From the NCBI RefSeq assembly GCF_036345155.1, contig NZ_CP107772.1, positions 6,572,001 to 6,636,000 on the forward strand: 64,000 bases of DNA, given 5' to 3'. The DNA is from Streptomyces sp. NBC_00582. GTDB taxonomy: Bacteria > Actinomycetota > Actinomycetes > Streptomycetales > Streptomycetaceae. The notes beneath the pieces are model-generated. The model made no database searches and was not told the DNA's origin. It worked only from the letters and a program-made list of their open reading frames with translations. The position numbers were made by a program, and so were the translations under genes. This document shows positions 32,857-42,782 of this stretch, one piece after another. Numbering within the stretch: the first letter of the stretch is position 1; each line of letters begins with the position of its first letter.

Positions 32857-34341
32857 ATGACAGCCCTGGAACCCCGCGACGCCGGTGTCGTGGAAGACGA
32901 GTGTGTGAGTGCCGGCGCGTCCGGGGCGGAGCGGGTGCTCGGGCGCGCCCATCGGGCGCTCACCGTCGGGATCGTCTCCGTGGTGCTGCTCATCGCGTTC
33001 GAGGCGACGGCGGTGGGGACGGCCATGCCTGTCGCGGCTCGCGAGCTCGGTGGGGTCTCCTTGTACGCCTTCGCGTTCTCCGGGTACTTCACCACCAGTC
33101 TGTTCGGGATGGTGCTCGCGGGGCAGTGGTCGGACCGGCGGGGGCCGCTCGGAGCGCTGGGGAGCGGGATCGCCGCCTTCGGGGCCGGGCTGGTGGTGGC
33201 GGGGACCGCGGGCAGCATGTGGGTGTTCATCCTCGGGCGGGCCGTGCAGGGGCTCGGGGGCGGGCTGGTGATCGTCGCCCTGTACGTGGTGGTGGGGCGG
33301 GCCTATCCGGAGCGGTTGCGGCCGGCCATCATGGCCGCCTTCGCCGCCTGTTGGGTCGTGCCGTCCATCGTCGGGCCCCTCGCCGCGGGCACCGTCACCG
33401 AGCAGCTCGGGTGGCGGTGGGTCTTCCTCGGGATGCCCGTGCTGGTGCTGCCTCCGCTGGCGCTCGCGCTGCCCCGGATACGCCGGCGGGCCGGTGGACC
33501 CGTGGCCGAGGGGGCCGTGGCCTCCGTCGACCGGCGGCGGATCCGGCTCGCCCTGATGATCTCCCTCGGGGCCGGACTGCTCCAGTACGGCGCCCAGGAC
33601 CTGCGGCCCCTCTCCGCGCTGCCCCTCGTGGGCGGGCTGGCGCTGCTCGTGCCCGCCGTGCTCGGGCTGCTGCCGCGCGGGACCTGGCGGGCGGCCCGCG
33701 GGCTGCCGTCGGTGGTGCTGCTGCGCGGGCTCGCCGCGGGGGCCTTCATCTCCGCCGAGTCCTTCGTGCCGCTGATGCTCGTCACCGAGCGGGGGCTGAG
33801 CCCGACGCTCGCCGGGTTCTCCCTCGCGGCCGCCGGCGGGACCTGGGCGCTGGGGTCGTGGGTGCAGACCCGGCCCTGGGCCGAGCCGTACCGGGAGCGG
33901 CTGATGACGGCCGGCATGGTGCTGGTCGCCGGGGCCGTCGCCACCGCGCCCAGTGTGCTCGTGCACTCCGTGCCCGCCTGGACCGTGGCCGTGGCGTGGG
34001 GGATCGGGTGCTTCGGCATGGGCCTCGTGATCTCCTCCACCAGCGTGCTGCTGTTGAAGCTGTCCGCGCCCGCGGAGGCCGGCGCCAACTCCGCCGCGCT
34101 CCAGATCTCCGACGGTCTGTCCAACGCGCTGCTGCTCGCGGCCGGCGGCGCGGCCTTCGCGGCGCTGGGCGGCGGAAGCGTGGCGGACACGGCCGCCGCC
34201 GGTTCCGCCGGGGGCTCCCACCCGGCCGCCTTCGCCGCCGTGTTCCTGCCGATGGCCGTGGTGGCGCTGCTCGGGGCCTGGGTGACGACCCGGCTGCACG
34301 AGCCCGAGCCCACCGATTCCACGAAGACACCCGCCCCCTGA
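32857..34341 (+). CDS. MFS multidrug-type transporter
   Basis: 494 residues with about 14 predicted helices (DHA2-like). Motif A is seen as GQWSDRRGPLGALG and the antiporter motif C region as GRAVQGLGGGL. An acidic N-terminal tail of about 30 residues comes first. Such pumps export drugs or metabolites using the proton gradient; the substrate is unknown. The ATG at 32857 is chosen because a TACGCT -10-like hexamer lies 7 bp before it, implying a leaderless mRNA. An ATG at 32827 is in frame but would lie upstream of that promoter. No dedicated regulator is adjacent. Confidence 0.82.
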   Translation: MTALEPRDAGVVEDECVSAGASGAERVLGRAHRALTVGIVSVVLLIAFEATAVGTAMPVAARELGGVSLYAFAFSGYFTTSLFGMVLAGQWSDRRGPLGALGSGIAAFGAGLVVAGTAGSMWVFILGRAVQGLGGGLVIVALYVVVGRAYPERLRPAIMAAFAACWVVPSIVGPLAAGTVTEQLGWRWVFLGMPVLVLPPLALALPRIRRRAGGPVAEGAVASVDRRRIRLALMISLGAGLLQYGAQDLRPLSALPLVGGLALLVPAVLGLLPRGTWRAARGLPSVVLLRGLAAGAFISAESFVPLMLVTERGLSPTLAGFSLAAAGGTWALGSWVQTRPWAEPYRERLMTAGMVLVAGAVATAPSVLVHSVPAWTVAVAWGIGCFGMGLVISSTSVLLLKLSAPAEAGANSAALQISDGLSNALLLAAGGAAFAALGGGSVADTAAAGSAGGSHPAAFAAVFLPMAVVALLGAWVTTRLHEPEPTDSTKTPAP

Positions 34342-34790
34342 AACCCCTCGCCCGGCGAGGACGCGCGCCCCGCAGAACCCCTCGCCCGGCGAGGACCCGG
34401 GCTCCGTAGAGCCTCGCCCTGCGAGGAGACGCGCCCTGTAGAGCCTCTCGCCGCGAGGAGGCGCACCCCGCGAGGAGGCGCGCCCCGTAGAACCCATCGC
34501 CCTGCGAGGAGACGCGCCCTGTAGAGCCTCTCGCCCTGCGAGGATGCGGGCTCCGTAGAAGCCTCTCGCCCGGCGAAGGCACGCGCCCCGTAGAGCCTCG
34601 CGCCGCGAGGAGGCGCACCCCGCGAGGAGGCGCGCCCCGTAGAACCCATCGCCCTGCGAGGAGACGCGCCCTGTAGAGCCCCTCGCCCCGCGAGGACACG
34701 CGCCCCATAGAACCCCGCGCCCCGCGCAGACACCCGCCCCCCAGAACCCCTCGCCCCTAAAACCCCTCGCCCCTCCACCCTTCCCCTTCC
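34342..34790. repeat. Tandem array of hairpin-forming repeats
   Basis: About a dozen diverged units of roughly 35-40 bp containing CTCGCCC-GGCGAG-like dyads separated by ACGCGCCCYGTAGAG-type spacers. An 80-bp block, 34449-34528, is repeated exactly at 34601-34680, a recent duplication. The minus strand stays open through the array, giving a peptide with repeated YGARLLAGR, which I take as an artefact. No gene is supported here. Confidence 0.85.
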
Positions 34791-34803
34791 TACTCTCACC
34801 GGC

Positions 34804-35064
34804 ATGCAGCCCCTCACCCCCGCCCCGAGCCCCCTGCCGGCTCCCGGCGCGCCGACCGGTCGGTCCACCCTGCTCTCGCTTCCCCTCGATCCGGACCTGC
34901 ACCGCGCCCTCGCCGACCTCGCGGACGCCACCGGGTGCCGGACGGAGGACCTGGTGCTGGACGCCGTACGGGAGCGGCTGCGGGCGGAGGAGGCACGGGT
35001 GCGAGGGACGGCCGAGCGGCTGGCCGGGGCCCATGCCGACCTGCTGCGGAGGCTGGGGGAATGA
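34804..35064 (+). CDS. Ribbon-helix-helix antitoxin
   Basis: 86 residues. A Pro-rich start precedes an RHH-type fold (about 20-60: STLLSLPLDPDLHRALADLA, TEDLVLDAVRERLRAEE), a beta strand and two helices that pair to bind DNA. The C-terminal tail should wrap the toxin. Its stop overlaps the toxin start (ATGA). It likely represses its own operon. TACTCT lies 7 bp before the ATG and no ribosome site is seen, so the transcript may be leaderless. Confidence 0.75.
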   Translation: MQPLTPAPSPLPAPGAPTGRSTLLSLPLDPDLHRALADLADATGCRTEDLVLDAVRERLRAEEARVRGTAERLAGAHADLLRRLGE

Positions 35065-35447
35065 CGAAACACACCACACGGCACCTCACCGTCGCCGACG
35101 TCACCGACATCGCGCGGATCGCGTTCGGCGGACGGGCCCCCGAGGCCCGGGCGCCGGGGCTGCTCGCGTCCGCGGTGCACCGGCCGCGGGCCCGGATGTT
35201 CGGCACGGCCGCCTACGAGGACCTCCACGAGCAGGCCGCCGCGCTGCTGCACGGCCTCGCCACCAACCACCCCCTCGTGGACGGCAACAAACGCGCCGCC
35301 TGGCTCGCCGCCGTGACGTTTCTCGCCCTGCACGGCGTGGACCTCGCAGACTGCGACCAGGAGACGGCGTACGACCTGGTCATCGACGTCGCCTCCGGCG
35401 CGGAGGCCGAGATCTGTGTGATCGCGGAGCGACTGCGGGCGCTGTGA
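35061..35447 (+). CDS. Doc-type Fic toxin
   Basis: 128 residues, typical of Doc. The catalytic Fic motif is HPLVDGNKRAAW (His70 to Arg78 and beyond), complete. Doc proteins phosphorylate elongation factor Tu with ATP, halting translation until the antitoxin neutralises them. An N-terminal TVADVTDIARIAFGG and the AYEDLHEQAAALLHGL helix fit the family. The partner is an RHH protein, whereas classical Doc pairs with Phd, so this is a mixed type of module seen in actinobacteria. Confidence 0.85.
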   Translation: MTKHTTRHLTVADVTDIARIAFGGRAPEARAPGLLASAVHRPRARMFGTAAYEDLHEQAAALLHGLATNHPLVDGNKRAAWLAAVTFLALHGVDLADCDQETAYDLVIDVASGAEAEICVIAERLRAL

Positions 35448-35568
35448 CGTGGGTCCCACCCTGCGCCGCCCCGGCCCGGTTCGCGGCCTGCCGGTCCCGG
35501 GCCGCCGGTAGGGTGGCCCGGTTGTCATACGTAGCCGTGACCGAGCCCGACCCCCGAACCCGGAGACC

Positions 35569-37371
35569 GTGACTACTTCCGCCGCCACCTCCACCTCGCA
35601 CTCCCACCACCTCTCTCCCGCCTTCCCGGGCCGCGCCCCCTGGGGTACCGCCAGCAAGCTGCGGGCCTGGCAGCAGGGGGCGATGGAGAAGTACATCCAG
35701 GAGCAGCCGCGCGACTTCCTCGCCGTCGCCACGCCCGGCGCCGGCAAGACGACCTTCGCGCTGACCCTCGCCTCCTGGCTGCTGCACCACCATGTCGTGC
35801 AGCAGGTGACGGTGGTCGCGCCGACCGAGCATCTGAAGAAGCAGTGGGCGGAGGCGGCCGCGAGGATAGGGATCCGGCTCGATCCCGAGTACAGCGCCGG
35901 ACCGCTCGGCAAGGACTACCACGGTGTCGCGGTGACGTACGCGGGCGTCGGCGTACGGCCGATGCTGCACCGCAACCGCAGCGAGCAGCGCAAGACCCTG
36001 GTGATCCTCGACGAGATCCATCACGCCGGTGACAGCAAGTCGTGGGGCGAGGCGTGTCTGGAGGCGTTCGAGCCGGCGACGCGCCGCCTCGCGCTGACCG
36101 GTACCCCCTTCCGGTCCGACACCAACCCCATCCCCTTCGTGGCGTACGAGGAGGGGGCCGACGGCATCCGGCGCTCCTCCGCCGACTACACCTACGGCTA
36201 CGGCTCCGCGCTCGCGGACCACGTCGTGCGGCCGGTCATCTTCCTCTCCTACAGCGGCAACATGCGCTGGCGGACCAAGGCCGGTGACGAGATCGCCGCG
36301 CGGCTCGGCGAGCCGATGACCAAGGACGCGATCAGCCAGGCGTGGCGTACGGCGCTGGATCCGCGCGGCGAGTGGATGCCGAGCGTGCTGCGCGCCGCAG
36401 ACCAGCGGCTCACCGAGGTCCGCAAGTCGATCCCGGACGCGGGCGCGCTCGTCATCGCCTCCGACCAGGACTCGGCGCGGGCGTACGCCAAGCTGATCCG
36501 GGAGATCACCGGGAACAAGGCGACCCTGGTGCTGTCCGACGACGCCGGCGCGTCCCACCGGATCGACGAGTTCAGCGGCGGCACCGACCGGTGGATGGTC
36601 GCGGTGCGGATGGTGTCCGAGGGCGTCGACGTGCCCCGCCTCGCGGTCGGGGTGTACGCGACGACCATCTCCACCCCGCTGTTCTTCGCGCAGGCCGTCG
36701 GGCGTTTCGTGCGGTCGCGGCGGCGCGGCGAGACCGCGTCCGTGTTCCTGCCGACCGTGCCCGATCTGCTGGGCTTCGCCAACGAGATGGAGCGCGAGCG
36801 CGACCACGTCCTCGACAAGCCGAAGAAGGAGGGCGAGGAGGACCCGTACGCCGAGGAGGAGAAGCTCCTCCAGGAGGCGGAGAAGCAGCAGGACGAGGAC
36901 ACCGGCGAGCAGGACATGCTGCCCTTCGAGGCGCTGGAGTCCGACGCCGTCTTCGACCGGGTCATGTACAACGGCGCCGAGTTCGGCATGCAGGCCCATC
37001 CGGGGAGCGAGGAGGAGCAGGACTACCTCGGCATCCCGGGGCTCCTCGAACCCGAGCAGGTGCAACTGCTGCTGCAGAAGCGGCAGGCCAAGCAGATCGC
37101 GCACAGCAGGAAGAAGCCGGACGCGGAGGCCGACCTGCTGGAGCTGCCGGCCGAGCGGCGGCCCGTCGTCTCGCACAAGGAGATGATGGAGCTGCGGCGT
37201 CAGCTCAACACGATGGTCGGCGCGTACGTCCACCAGAGCGGCAAGCCGCACGGGGTCATCCACACCGAGCTGCGGCGGGCCTGCGGGGGACCGGCGAGCG
37301 CGGAGGCGACGGCGGGGCAGTTGCGGCAGCGCATCGCGAAGGTCCAGGAATGGGCCACCCGCATGAAGTGA
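35569..37371 (+). CDS. DEAD/DEAH-box superfamily 2 helicase
   Basis: 600 residues from GTG 35569 after CGGAG. Motif I is ATPGAGKTTF (about 53), motif II is DEIHH (about 147), motif III is LTGTPFRS (about 178), and the C-terminal RecA domain has MVSEGVDVPRLAVGVYAT and QAVGRFVRSRR (motifs V and VI). A charged Glu/Lys-rich insert (about 415-450) and a C-terminal helical tail with MELRRQLNTMVGAYVHQSG follow. It resembles UvsW/type III restriction-like helicases of unknown role conserved in Streptomyces. No methylase or nuclease partner is adjacent, so a restriction system is not supported. Confidence 0.8.
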   Translation: MTTSAATSTSHSHHLSPAFPGRAPWGTASKLRAWQQGAMEKYIQEQPRDFLAVATPGAGKTTFALTLASWLLHHHVVQQVTVVAPTEHLKKQWAEAAARIGIRLDPEYSAGPLGKDYHGVAVTYAGVGVRPMLHRNRSEQRKTLVILDEIHHAGDSKSWGEACLEAFEPATRRLALTGTPFRSDTNPIPFVAYEEGADGIRRSSADYTYGYGSALADHVVRPVIFLSYSGNMRWRTKAGDEIAARLGEPMTKDAISQAWRTALDPRGEWMPSVLRAADQRLTEVRKSIPDAGALVIASDQDSARAYAKLIREITGNKATLVLSDDAGASHRIDEFSGGTDRWMVAVRMVSEGVDVPRLAVGVYATTISTPLFFAQAVGRFVRSRRRGETASVFLPTVPDLLGFANEMERERDHVLDKPKKEGEEDPYAEEEKLLQEAEKQQDEDTGEQDMLPFEALESDAVFDRVMYNGAEFGMQAHPGSEEEQDYLGIPGLLEPEQVQLLLQKRQAKQIAHSRKKPDAEADLLELPAERRPVVSHKEMMELRRQLNTMVGAYVHQSGKPHGVIHTELRRACGGPASAEATAGQLRQRIAKVQEWATRMK

Positions 37372-37560
37372 GGCACGCCCCCGGCGGCCCGACCGGCCGC
37401 TCCCCATGGGTCGACATATCGCGGCAAATCCTAGTAGCCCATCCCGGCCATTGACCGGATTCTGGACGTTCTCTTCCGCTCAGCGAACCTGCTTCGCTAC
37501 TGTCCCGCTACGCACACGCCCCGTGGCAGCGCCGCCGCGGAGCGCAGCCGTGAAGCGACC

Positions 37561-37581
37561 GGGCCCGGACATGCCGGGCCC
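37561..37581. terminator. Possible terminator downstream of the helicase
   Basis: GGGCCCGG-n5-CCGGGCCC, then CTCT. It is 190 bp after the helicase stop; the rest of 37372-37682 shows no gene. Confidence 0.45.
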
Positions 37582-37682
37582 CTCTGCCGATCGGCGGCCT
37601 CTGAAGCGCGTCACTGACGGGACTCGGTGACGCATCCGCCGCGACGGGGGCTGCCGACCTCACCACTGAAGGAGTGGGCGTC

Positions 37683-38324
37683 GTGACCGCGGAGACTTCC
37701 CAGACGCTCGACCGGGGCCTGAAGGTCCTCAAGCTGCTGGCCGACACCGACCACGGGCTGACCGTCACCGAGCTGTCCCAGAAACTGGGCGTGAACCGGA
37801 CCGTCGTGTACCGGTTGCTCGCCACGCTGGAGCAGCATGCCCTCGTACGACGTGATCTGGGCGGGCGAGCCCGGGTCGGCCTCGGTGTGCTGCGGCTGGG
37901 CCGCCAGGTGCATCCGCTGGTCCGGGAGGCGGCGTTGCCCGCGCTGCGGGCGCTGGCCGAGGACATAGGGGCGACCGCGCATCTGACGCTGGTGGACGGG
38001 GCGGACGCGCTGGCCGTCGCCGTCGTCGAGCCGTCGTGGACGGACTACCACGTGGCGTACCGGGCCGGGTTCCGGCATCCGCTGGACCGGGGGGCGGCGG
38101 GGCGGGCGATCCTCGCCGCGCGGCAGAAGCCGGTGGGGGAGCCGGGCTACACGCTCACGCACGGGGAACTGGAGGCGGGCGCGAGCGGGGCCGCGGCGCC
38201 GCTGCTCGGGGTGACCGGGGTCGAGGGCAGTGTGGGTGTGGTGATGCTGGCCGACGCGGTGCCGGAGCGGGTGGGGCCGAGGGTGGTGGACGCGGCGCGG
38301 GAGGTGGCGGAGGCGCTGCGCTGA
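37683..38324 (+). CDS. IclR-family transcriptional regulator
   Basis: 213 residues. The winged helix is near the N terminus (TLDRGLKVLKLLADTDHGLT, then LSQKLGVNRTVVYRLLATLE), followed by the IclR effector domain (LRALAEDIGATAHLTLVDGA). It is shorter than the usual 250 residues, with a trimmed effector domain. The GTG at 37683 is 9 bp after GAAGGAG; an in-frame GTG at 37674 directly abuts that site and is unlikely. No metabolic operon is next to it, so the target is not clear. Confidence 0.8.
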   Translation: MTAETSQTLDRGLKVLKLLADTDHGLTVTELSQKLGVNRTVVYRLLATLEQHALVRRDLGGRARVGLGVLRLGRQVHPLVREAALPALRALAEDIGATAHLTLVDGADALAVAVVEPSWTDYHVAYRAGFRHPLDRGAAGRAILAARQKPVGEPGYTLTHGELEAGASGAAAPLLGVTGVEGSVGVVMLADAVPERVGPRVVDAAREVAEALR

Positions 38325-38396
38325 CGGCCGGCCGGGCCCGGGGGTGGCGCGCACCTGCGCGTCCGGGTCCACACCCCGGCCGGTTACATTGACCCC

Positions 38397-39188
38397 GTGC
38401 TCTCTCGTCTCTCTCGTCTCCAGGCCGTCGCCGTCTGCGCCGTCCCCGTCGTGGGGCTGCTCGTCACGGCCGTGTCCGCGCCGCTGCCGTTCTCGGTGGC
38501 GCAGCCCGGGATGACGGCGAACGTGCTGGGCGAGAACCAGGGCACGCAGGTGATCACGGTCTCCGGCGCGCCCACCCGGACCACGTCGGGGCAGCTCCGG
38601 ATGACGACGATCGAGGCGACCGGCCCCGACGCCGACGTCCGGCTCGGTGATGTGATCGACGGCTGGTTCCGCAGCGACCAGGCGATCATGCCGCGCGACT
38701 CGGTCTACCCGAGCGGGCAGTCCACCAAGGAGATCGAGCAGCACAACACCGAGCAGATGGAGGAGTCCCAGGACGCGGCGACCCAGGCCGCGCTGCGCTA
38801 CCTCGACCGTACGGACGACGGCATCAAGGTCACGCTCAAGCTGTCCGACGTCGGCGGTCCGAGCGCGGGGCTGCTGTTCTCGCTGGGCATCGTCGACAAG
38901 CTCGACGGCGACGGCGAGGGCGGCGATCTCACCGGCGGCCGCACCATCGCCGGTACCGGCACCATCGGCGTGGACGGGACGGTCGGCGCGGTCGGGGGCG
39001 TCGCGCTGAAGACGCAGGCCGCTCGCCGGGACGGGGCGACGGTCTTCCTGGTGCCCAGGGCCGAGTGCGGCGACGCCAAGTCGGAGCTGCCCAAGGGGCT
39101 CCGTCTGATCCCGGTGACCACCCTCAAGGGCGCGGTGAACGCGCTCACCGCTCTGGAGACCGGCAAGGGGTCCGTGCCTGGCTGCTAG
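38397..39188 (+). CDS. Small secreted or membrane Lon-like (S16) protease
   Basis: 263 residues. A basic start and one hydrophobic segment (VAVCAVPVVGLLVTAVSA) act as signal or anchor. The C-terminal S16 peptidase domain has Ser156 in GGPSAGLLF and Lys205 in GGVALKTQAARRDGA, the Lon Ser-Lys dyad. There is no ATPase, and the PDZ domain found in the longer YlbL-like relatives is not visible. It should act outside the membrane on unfolded or membrane proteins. TACATT lies 6 bp before the GTG, which suggests a leaderless mRNA. The 3' end is part of a three-copy tandem repeat. Confidence 0.75.
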   Translation: MLSRLSRLQAVAVCAVPVVGLLVTAVSAPLPFSVAQPGMTANVLGENQGTQVITVSGAPTRTTSGQLRMTTIEATGPDADVRLGDVIDGWFRSDQAIMPRDSVYPSGQSTKEIEQHNTEQMEESQDAATQAALRYLDRTDDGIKVTLKLSDVGGPSAGLLFSLGIVDKLDGDGEGGDLTGGRTIAGTGTIGVDGTVGAVGGVALKTQAARRDGATVFLVPRAECGDAKSELPKGLRLIPVTTLKGAVNALTALETGKGSVPGC

Positions 39189-39268
39189 GCGCGGAGACCG
39201 GCAAGGGTCCGTGCCTGGCTGCTAGGCGCGGAGACAGAGGCAAGGGGTCCGTGCCTAGCTGCTAGGCG
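39156..39268. repeat. Three 37-38 bp direct repeats across a stop codon
   Basis: Copies begin at 39156, 39194 and 39231 with GAGACCGGCAAGGGGTCCGT or a close variant and end with GCTGCTAGGCGC. The first copy encodes the end of the Lon-like protease including its TAG; the third reaches the stop codon of the convergent small gene. Confidence 0.9.
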
Positions 39269-39449
39269 CCAGGGCGGCCGGCCCGGGCGTGGCCAGCCGT
39301 AGTCCCACTTCCACGAGGGTCCAGCCGAGGCGGGTCCGCAGGGCGCGGGGGTGTGCGGCCTCGGTGGCGAGCCGGTGGGCCTCGGCTAAGGCGTGCAGCT
39401 CGGCGGCGCGGGCGTGGTGCAGGGCGAGGTGGGTCTCGGGGGTGATCAT
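39255..39449 (-). CDS. Small hypothetical protein coupled to an ArsR-type regulator
   Basis: 64 residues, His/Ala/Leu rich (ETHLALHHARAAELHALAEA), probably mostly helical. Its ATG overlaps the stop of the upstream regulator (ATGA) and is preceded by AGGAGA, so it is translated with it. No membrane segment or known motif is visible. A regulator-partner or accessory role is only inferred from coupling. Confidence 0.65.
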   Translation of the reverse strand: MITPETHLALHHARAAELHALAEAHRLATEAAHPRALRTRLGWTLVEVGLRLATPGPAALAPSS

Positions 39450-40045
39450 CGGGGGTTCTCCTGGTCCGTCGTGAGCGGGAAGGCGTGGGTGTGCAGGCGG
39501 ACCTGCGCGGTCTCGGCGTCGTCCGCGTCGGCGGAGCGTTCGCGGTACGACTCGATCAGCTCGTGCATCTCCCGGGTGAGTTCACGGGTGAGCCGAGGAG
39601 TCAGCCGTAGCGTCGCGCTGCTCATGTCCCAGGAGCGGTTCCACTCCTCGGGCCAGGAGGCGCGGTTGCCCAGCCAGGTCGACAGGTCGCGGGTCTGGGT
39701 CGTCGCGACCTCGTGCAGATACAGGTCCGCCGCTCCGCGTACGGCGGGATCGGCGTCGGTGAGCAGCGCGTCGTCGAACAGCAGGCCCCGATGGGCGGCC
39801 TTCCACCACCGCTCCCGGCCCTTGCCCCGCTCGGGATCGTCCTCGACGAAGCCGTGGGCGGCGAGCTGGCGCAGGTGGTAGCTGGTGGCTCCGCTGGACT
39901 CTCCCAGTTTCTCGGCGAGTTGGGAAGCGGTGGCCGGACCGCCGAAGCGCAGGGCGTCGAGCAGCTGCATGCGCAGGGGGTGGGCCAGTCCGCGCAAGGA
40001 GCGCGCGTCGAGTTGCCGTACCTCTGGATCCCGGGGCTCGGTCAT
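39446..40045 (-). CDS. ArsR-type winged-helix transcriptional regulator
   Basis: 199 residues from the ATG at 40045. The helix-turn-helix is near the N terminus (about 12-75: LRGLAHPLRMQLLDALRFGG, then ASQLAEKLGESSGATSYHLRQLAAHG and FVEDD), as in the HTH_20 subgroup of ArsR proteins. A long helical C-terminal part follows. No metal-binding Cys motif is seen, so the signal is unlikely to be a metal. A 46-bp nested dyad immediately upstream is the likely autoregulatory operator. A longer reading from 40081 would start within that operator and is rejected. Confidence 0.82.
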   Translation of the reverse strand: MTEPRDPEVRQLDARSLRGLAHPLRMQLLDALRFGGPATASQLAEKLGESSGATSYHLRQLAAHGFVEDDPERGKGRERWWKAAHRGLLFDDALLTDADPAVRGAADLYLHEVATTQTRDLSTWLGNRASWPEEWNRSWDMSSATLRLTPRLTRELTREMHELIESYRERSADADDAETAQVRLHTHAFPLTTDQENPR

Positions 40046-40048
40046 GCG

Positions 40049-40094
40049 TACAAAGGTATCGTTGCAAAGAAAGCTTTGCAACGTCTTCTTTGTA
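40049..40094. promoter_or_regulatory. Nested dyad operator of the ArsR-type operon
   Basis: Inner arms GTTGCAAAG (40061-40069) and CTTTGCAAC (40074-40082), spacer 4 bp; outer arms TACAAAG (40049-40055) and CTTTGTA (40088-40094). Both pairs are perfect and share the centre 40071.5. The patch is AT-rich for this genome and ends 3 bp before the lrp stop. Confidence 0.7.
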
Positions 40095-40096
40095 AG

Positions 40097-41844
<1,748 letters not shown>

Positions 41845-41883
41845 TCGCCCGGACGAGGCCCCCGCCGAAGGCGAGGGTGGACC

Positions 41884-42738
41884 GTGTCCGACCGTTTCGA
41901 CCTGGCCGTACCGGCCGTGAGCTGGCTGGCCGGAAAGGCCCTCCGAGAGGGCACGGTCCTGCAGTCCTTCGCCTTCGACGAGACCCACCGCCACCTCTAC
42001 GTCCTCCAGGTCCGCAAGGGCGGCGAGGCGGCCGGCAACCTGTGCCTCAACCGCCTGGACCTCAAGGGCAACGCGCTCGGCCACATGTATCTCCAGGGCT
42101 TCGGGCACGGCGTCAGCATGGGCGTGCAGAACGCCCCCGACGGCACCGTCTGGATCTGGACCGAGGCCGCCTCCAAGGGCGGTTACGGCCAGGGCGTCAC
42201 CCGCTTCCGCTTCGCCGCCGGCGCCGTCCGCACCGGCGACGACGTCAACATCCGCAAGCCGATACCCGGGTCCACCAACAACCAGCCCTCGGTCTGCATG
42301 ACCTCCAAGCGCATCGCGGTCCGCTACCGCATGGACGGCAAACCCCGCTACCGGGTCTGGGACCTCGAAGCCTTCGTCGACCGCGACTACGACGACCCGG
42401 TCGCCGACATCGCCCAGACCGGCGCCCACCCCGACCCCGAGATCCCCTTCCAGGGCTATGCCCTGCACGGCGACCACGTCTACCAGCTCGCCGGCACCGC
42501 CTACGACGCCCTGACCAACCCCCCGGCCAAGAAGGGCAACGCCTACCTCTCCTGCCTCGACGTGCGCACCGGAAAGCTCCTCCAGCGCACCCGCACCGGA
42601 GCCGGCCAGACCCTCACCTACCGCGAACCCGAGGGCCTCGCCGTCCGCGGCTCCCGCCTCTACCTGGGCTTCGCCTCCGGCACGGCCGGCGCCCGCCGCT
42701 TCTCCCTCTACTACAAGCCCGCGAAGAAGACGACGTAG
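41884..42738 (+). CDS. TagC/P68-receptor-binding-like beta-propeller protein
   Basis: 284 residues from GTG 41884. Repeated blade-like strands (FAFDETHRHLYVLQVR, GVSMGVQNAPDGTVWIWTEA, GYALHGDHVYQLAGTAYD, EGLAVRGSRLYLGFASG) fit the propeller family annotated in Streptomyces as teichoic acid biosynthesis protein C, also found in phage receptor-binding proteins. No signal peptide is visible, so how it reaches a cell-surface ligand is unclear. It follows hpd by 39 bp on the same strand and may be co-transcribed. Confidence 0.65.
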   Translation: MSDRFDLAVPAVSWLAGKALREGTVLQSFAFDETHRHLYVLQVRKGGEAAGNLCLNRLDLKGNALGHMYLQGFGHGVSMGVQNAPDGTVWIWTEAASKGGYGQGVTRFRFAAGAVRTGDDVNIRKPIPGSTNNQPSVCMTSKRIAVRYRMDGKPRYRVWDLEAFVDRDYDDPVADIAQTGAHPDPEIPFQGYALHGDHVYQLAGTAYDALTNPPAKKGNAYLSCLDVRTGKLLQRTRTGAGQTLTYREPEGLAVRGSRLYLGFASGTAGARRFSLYYKPAKKTT

Positions 42739-42782
42739 GCCGCGGCCGCGGCGCAGGGCGGTGCGCCGGGTGGCGGCGCGCA

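Noticed and set aside
34342..34790. Possible CRISPR array
   Set aside because: Units are diverged and both unit and spacer repeat; no cas genes are present.
33303..35912. A minus-strand frame running through the repeat array with repeated YGARLLAGR peptides
   Set aside because: It has no ribosome site and runs antisense to an MFS gene, the toxin-antitoxin pair and the helicase start. The repeats come from the DNA array.
35569..37371. Restriction or phage-defence system around the SF2 helicase and toxin-antitoxin pair
   Set aside because: No methylase, nuclease or other defence partner is adjacent; the helicase type is widely conserved in Streptomyces.
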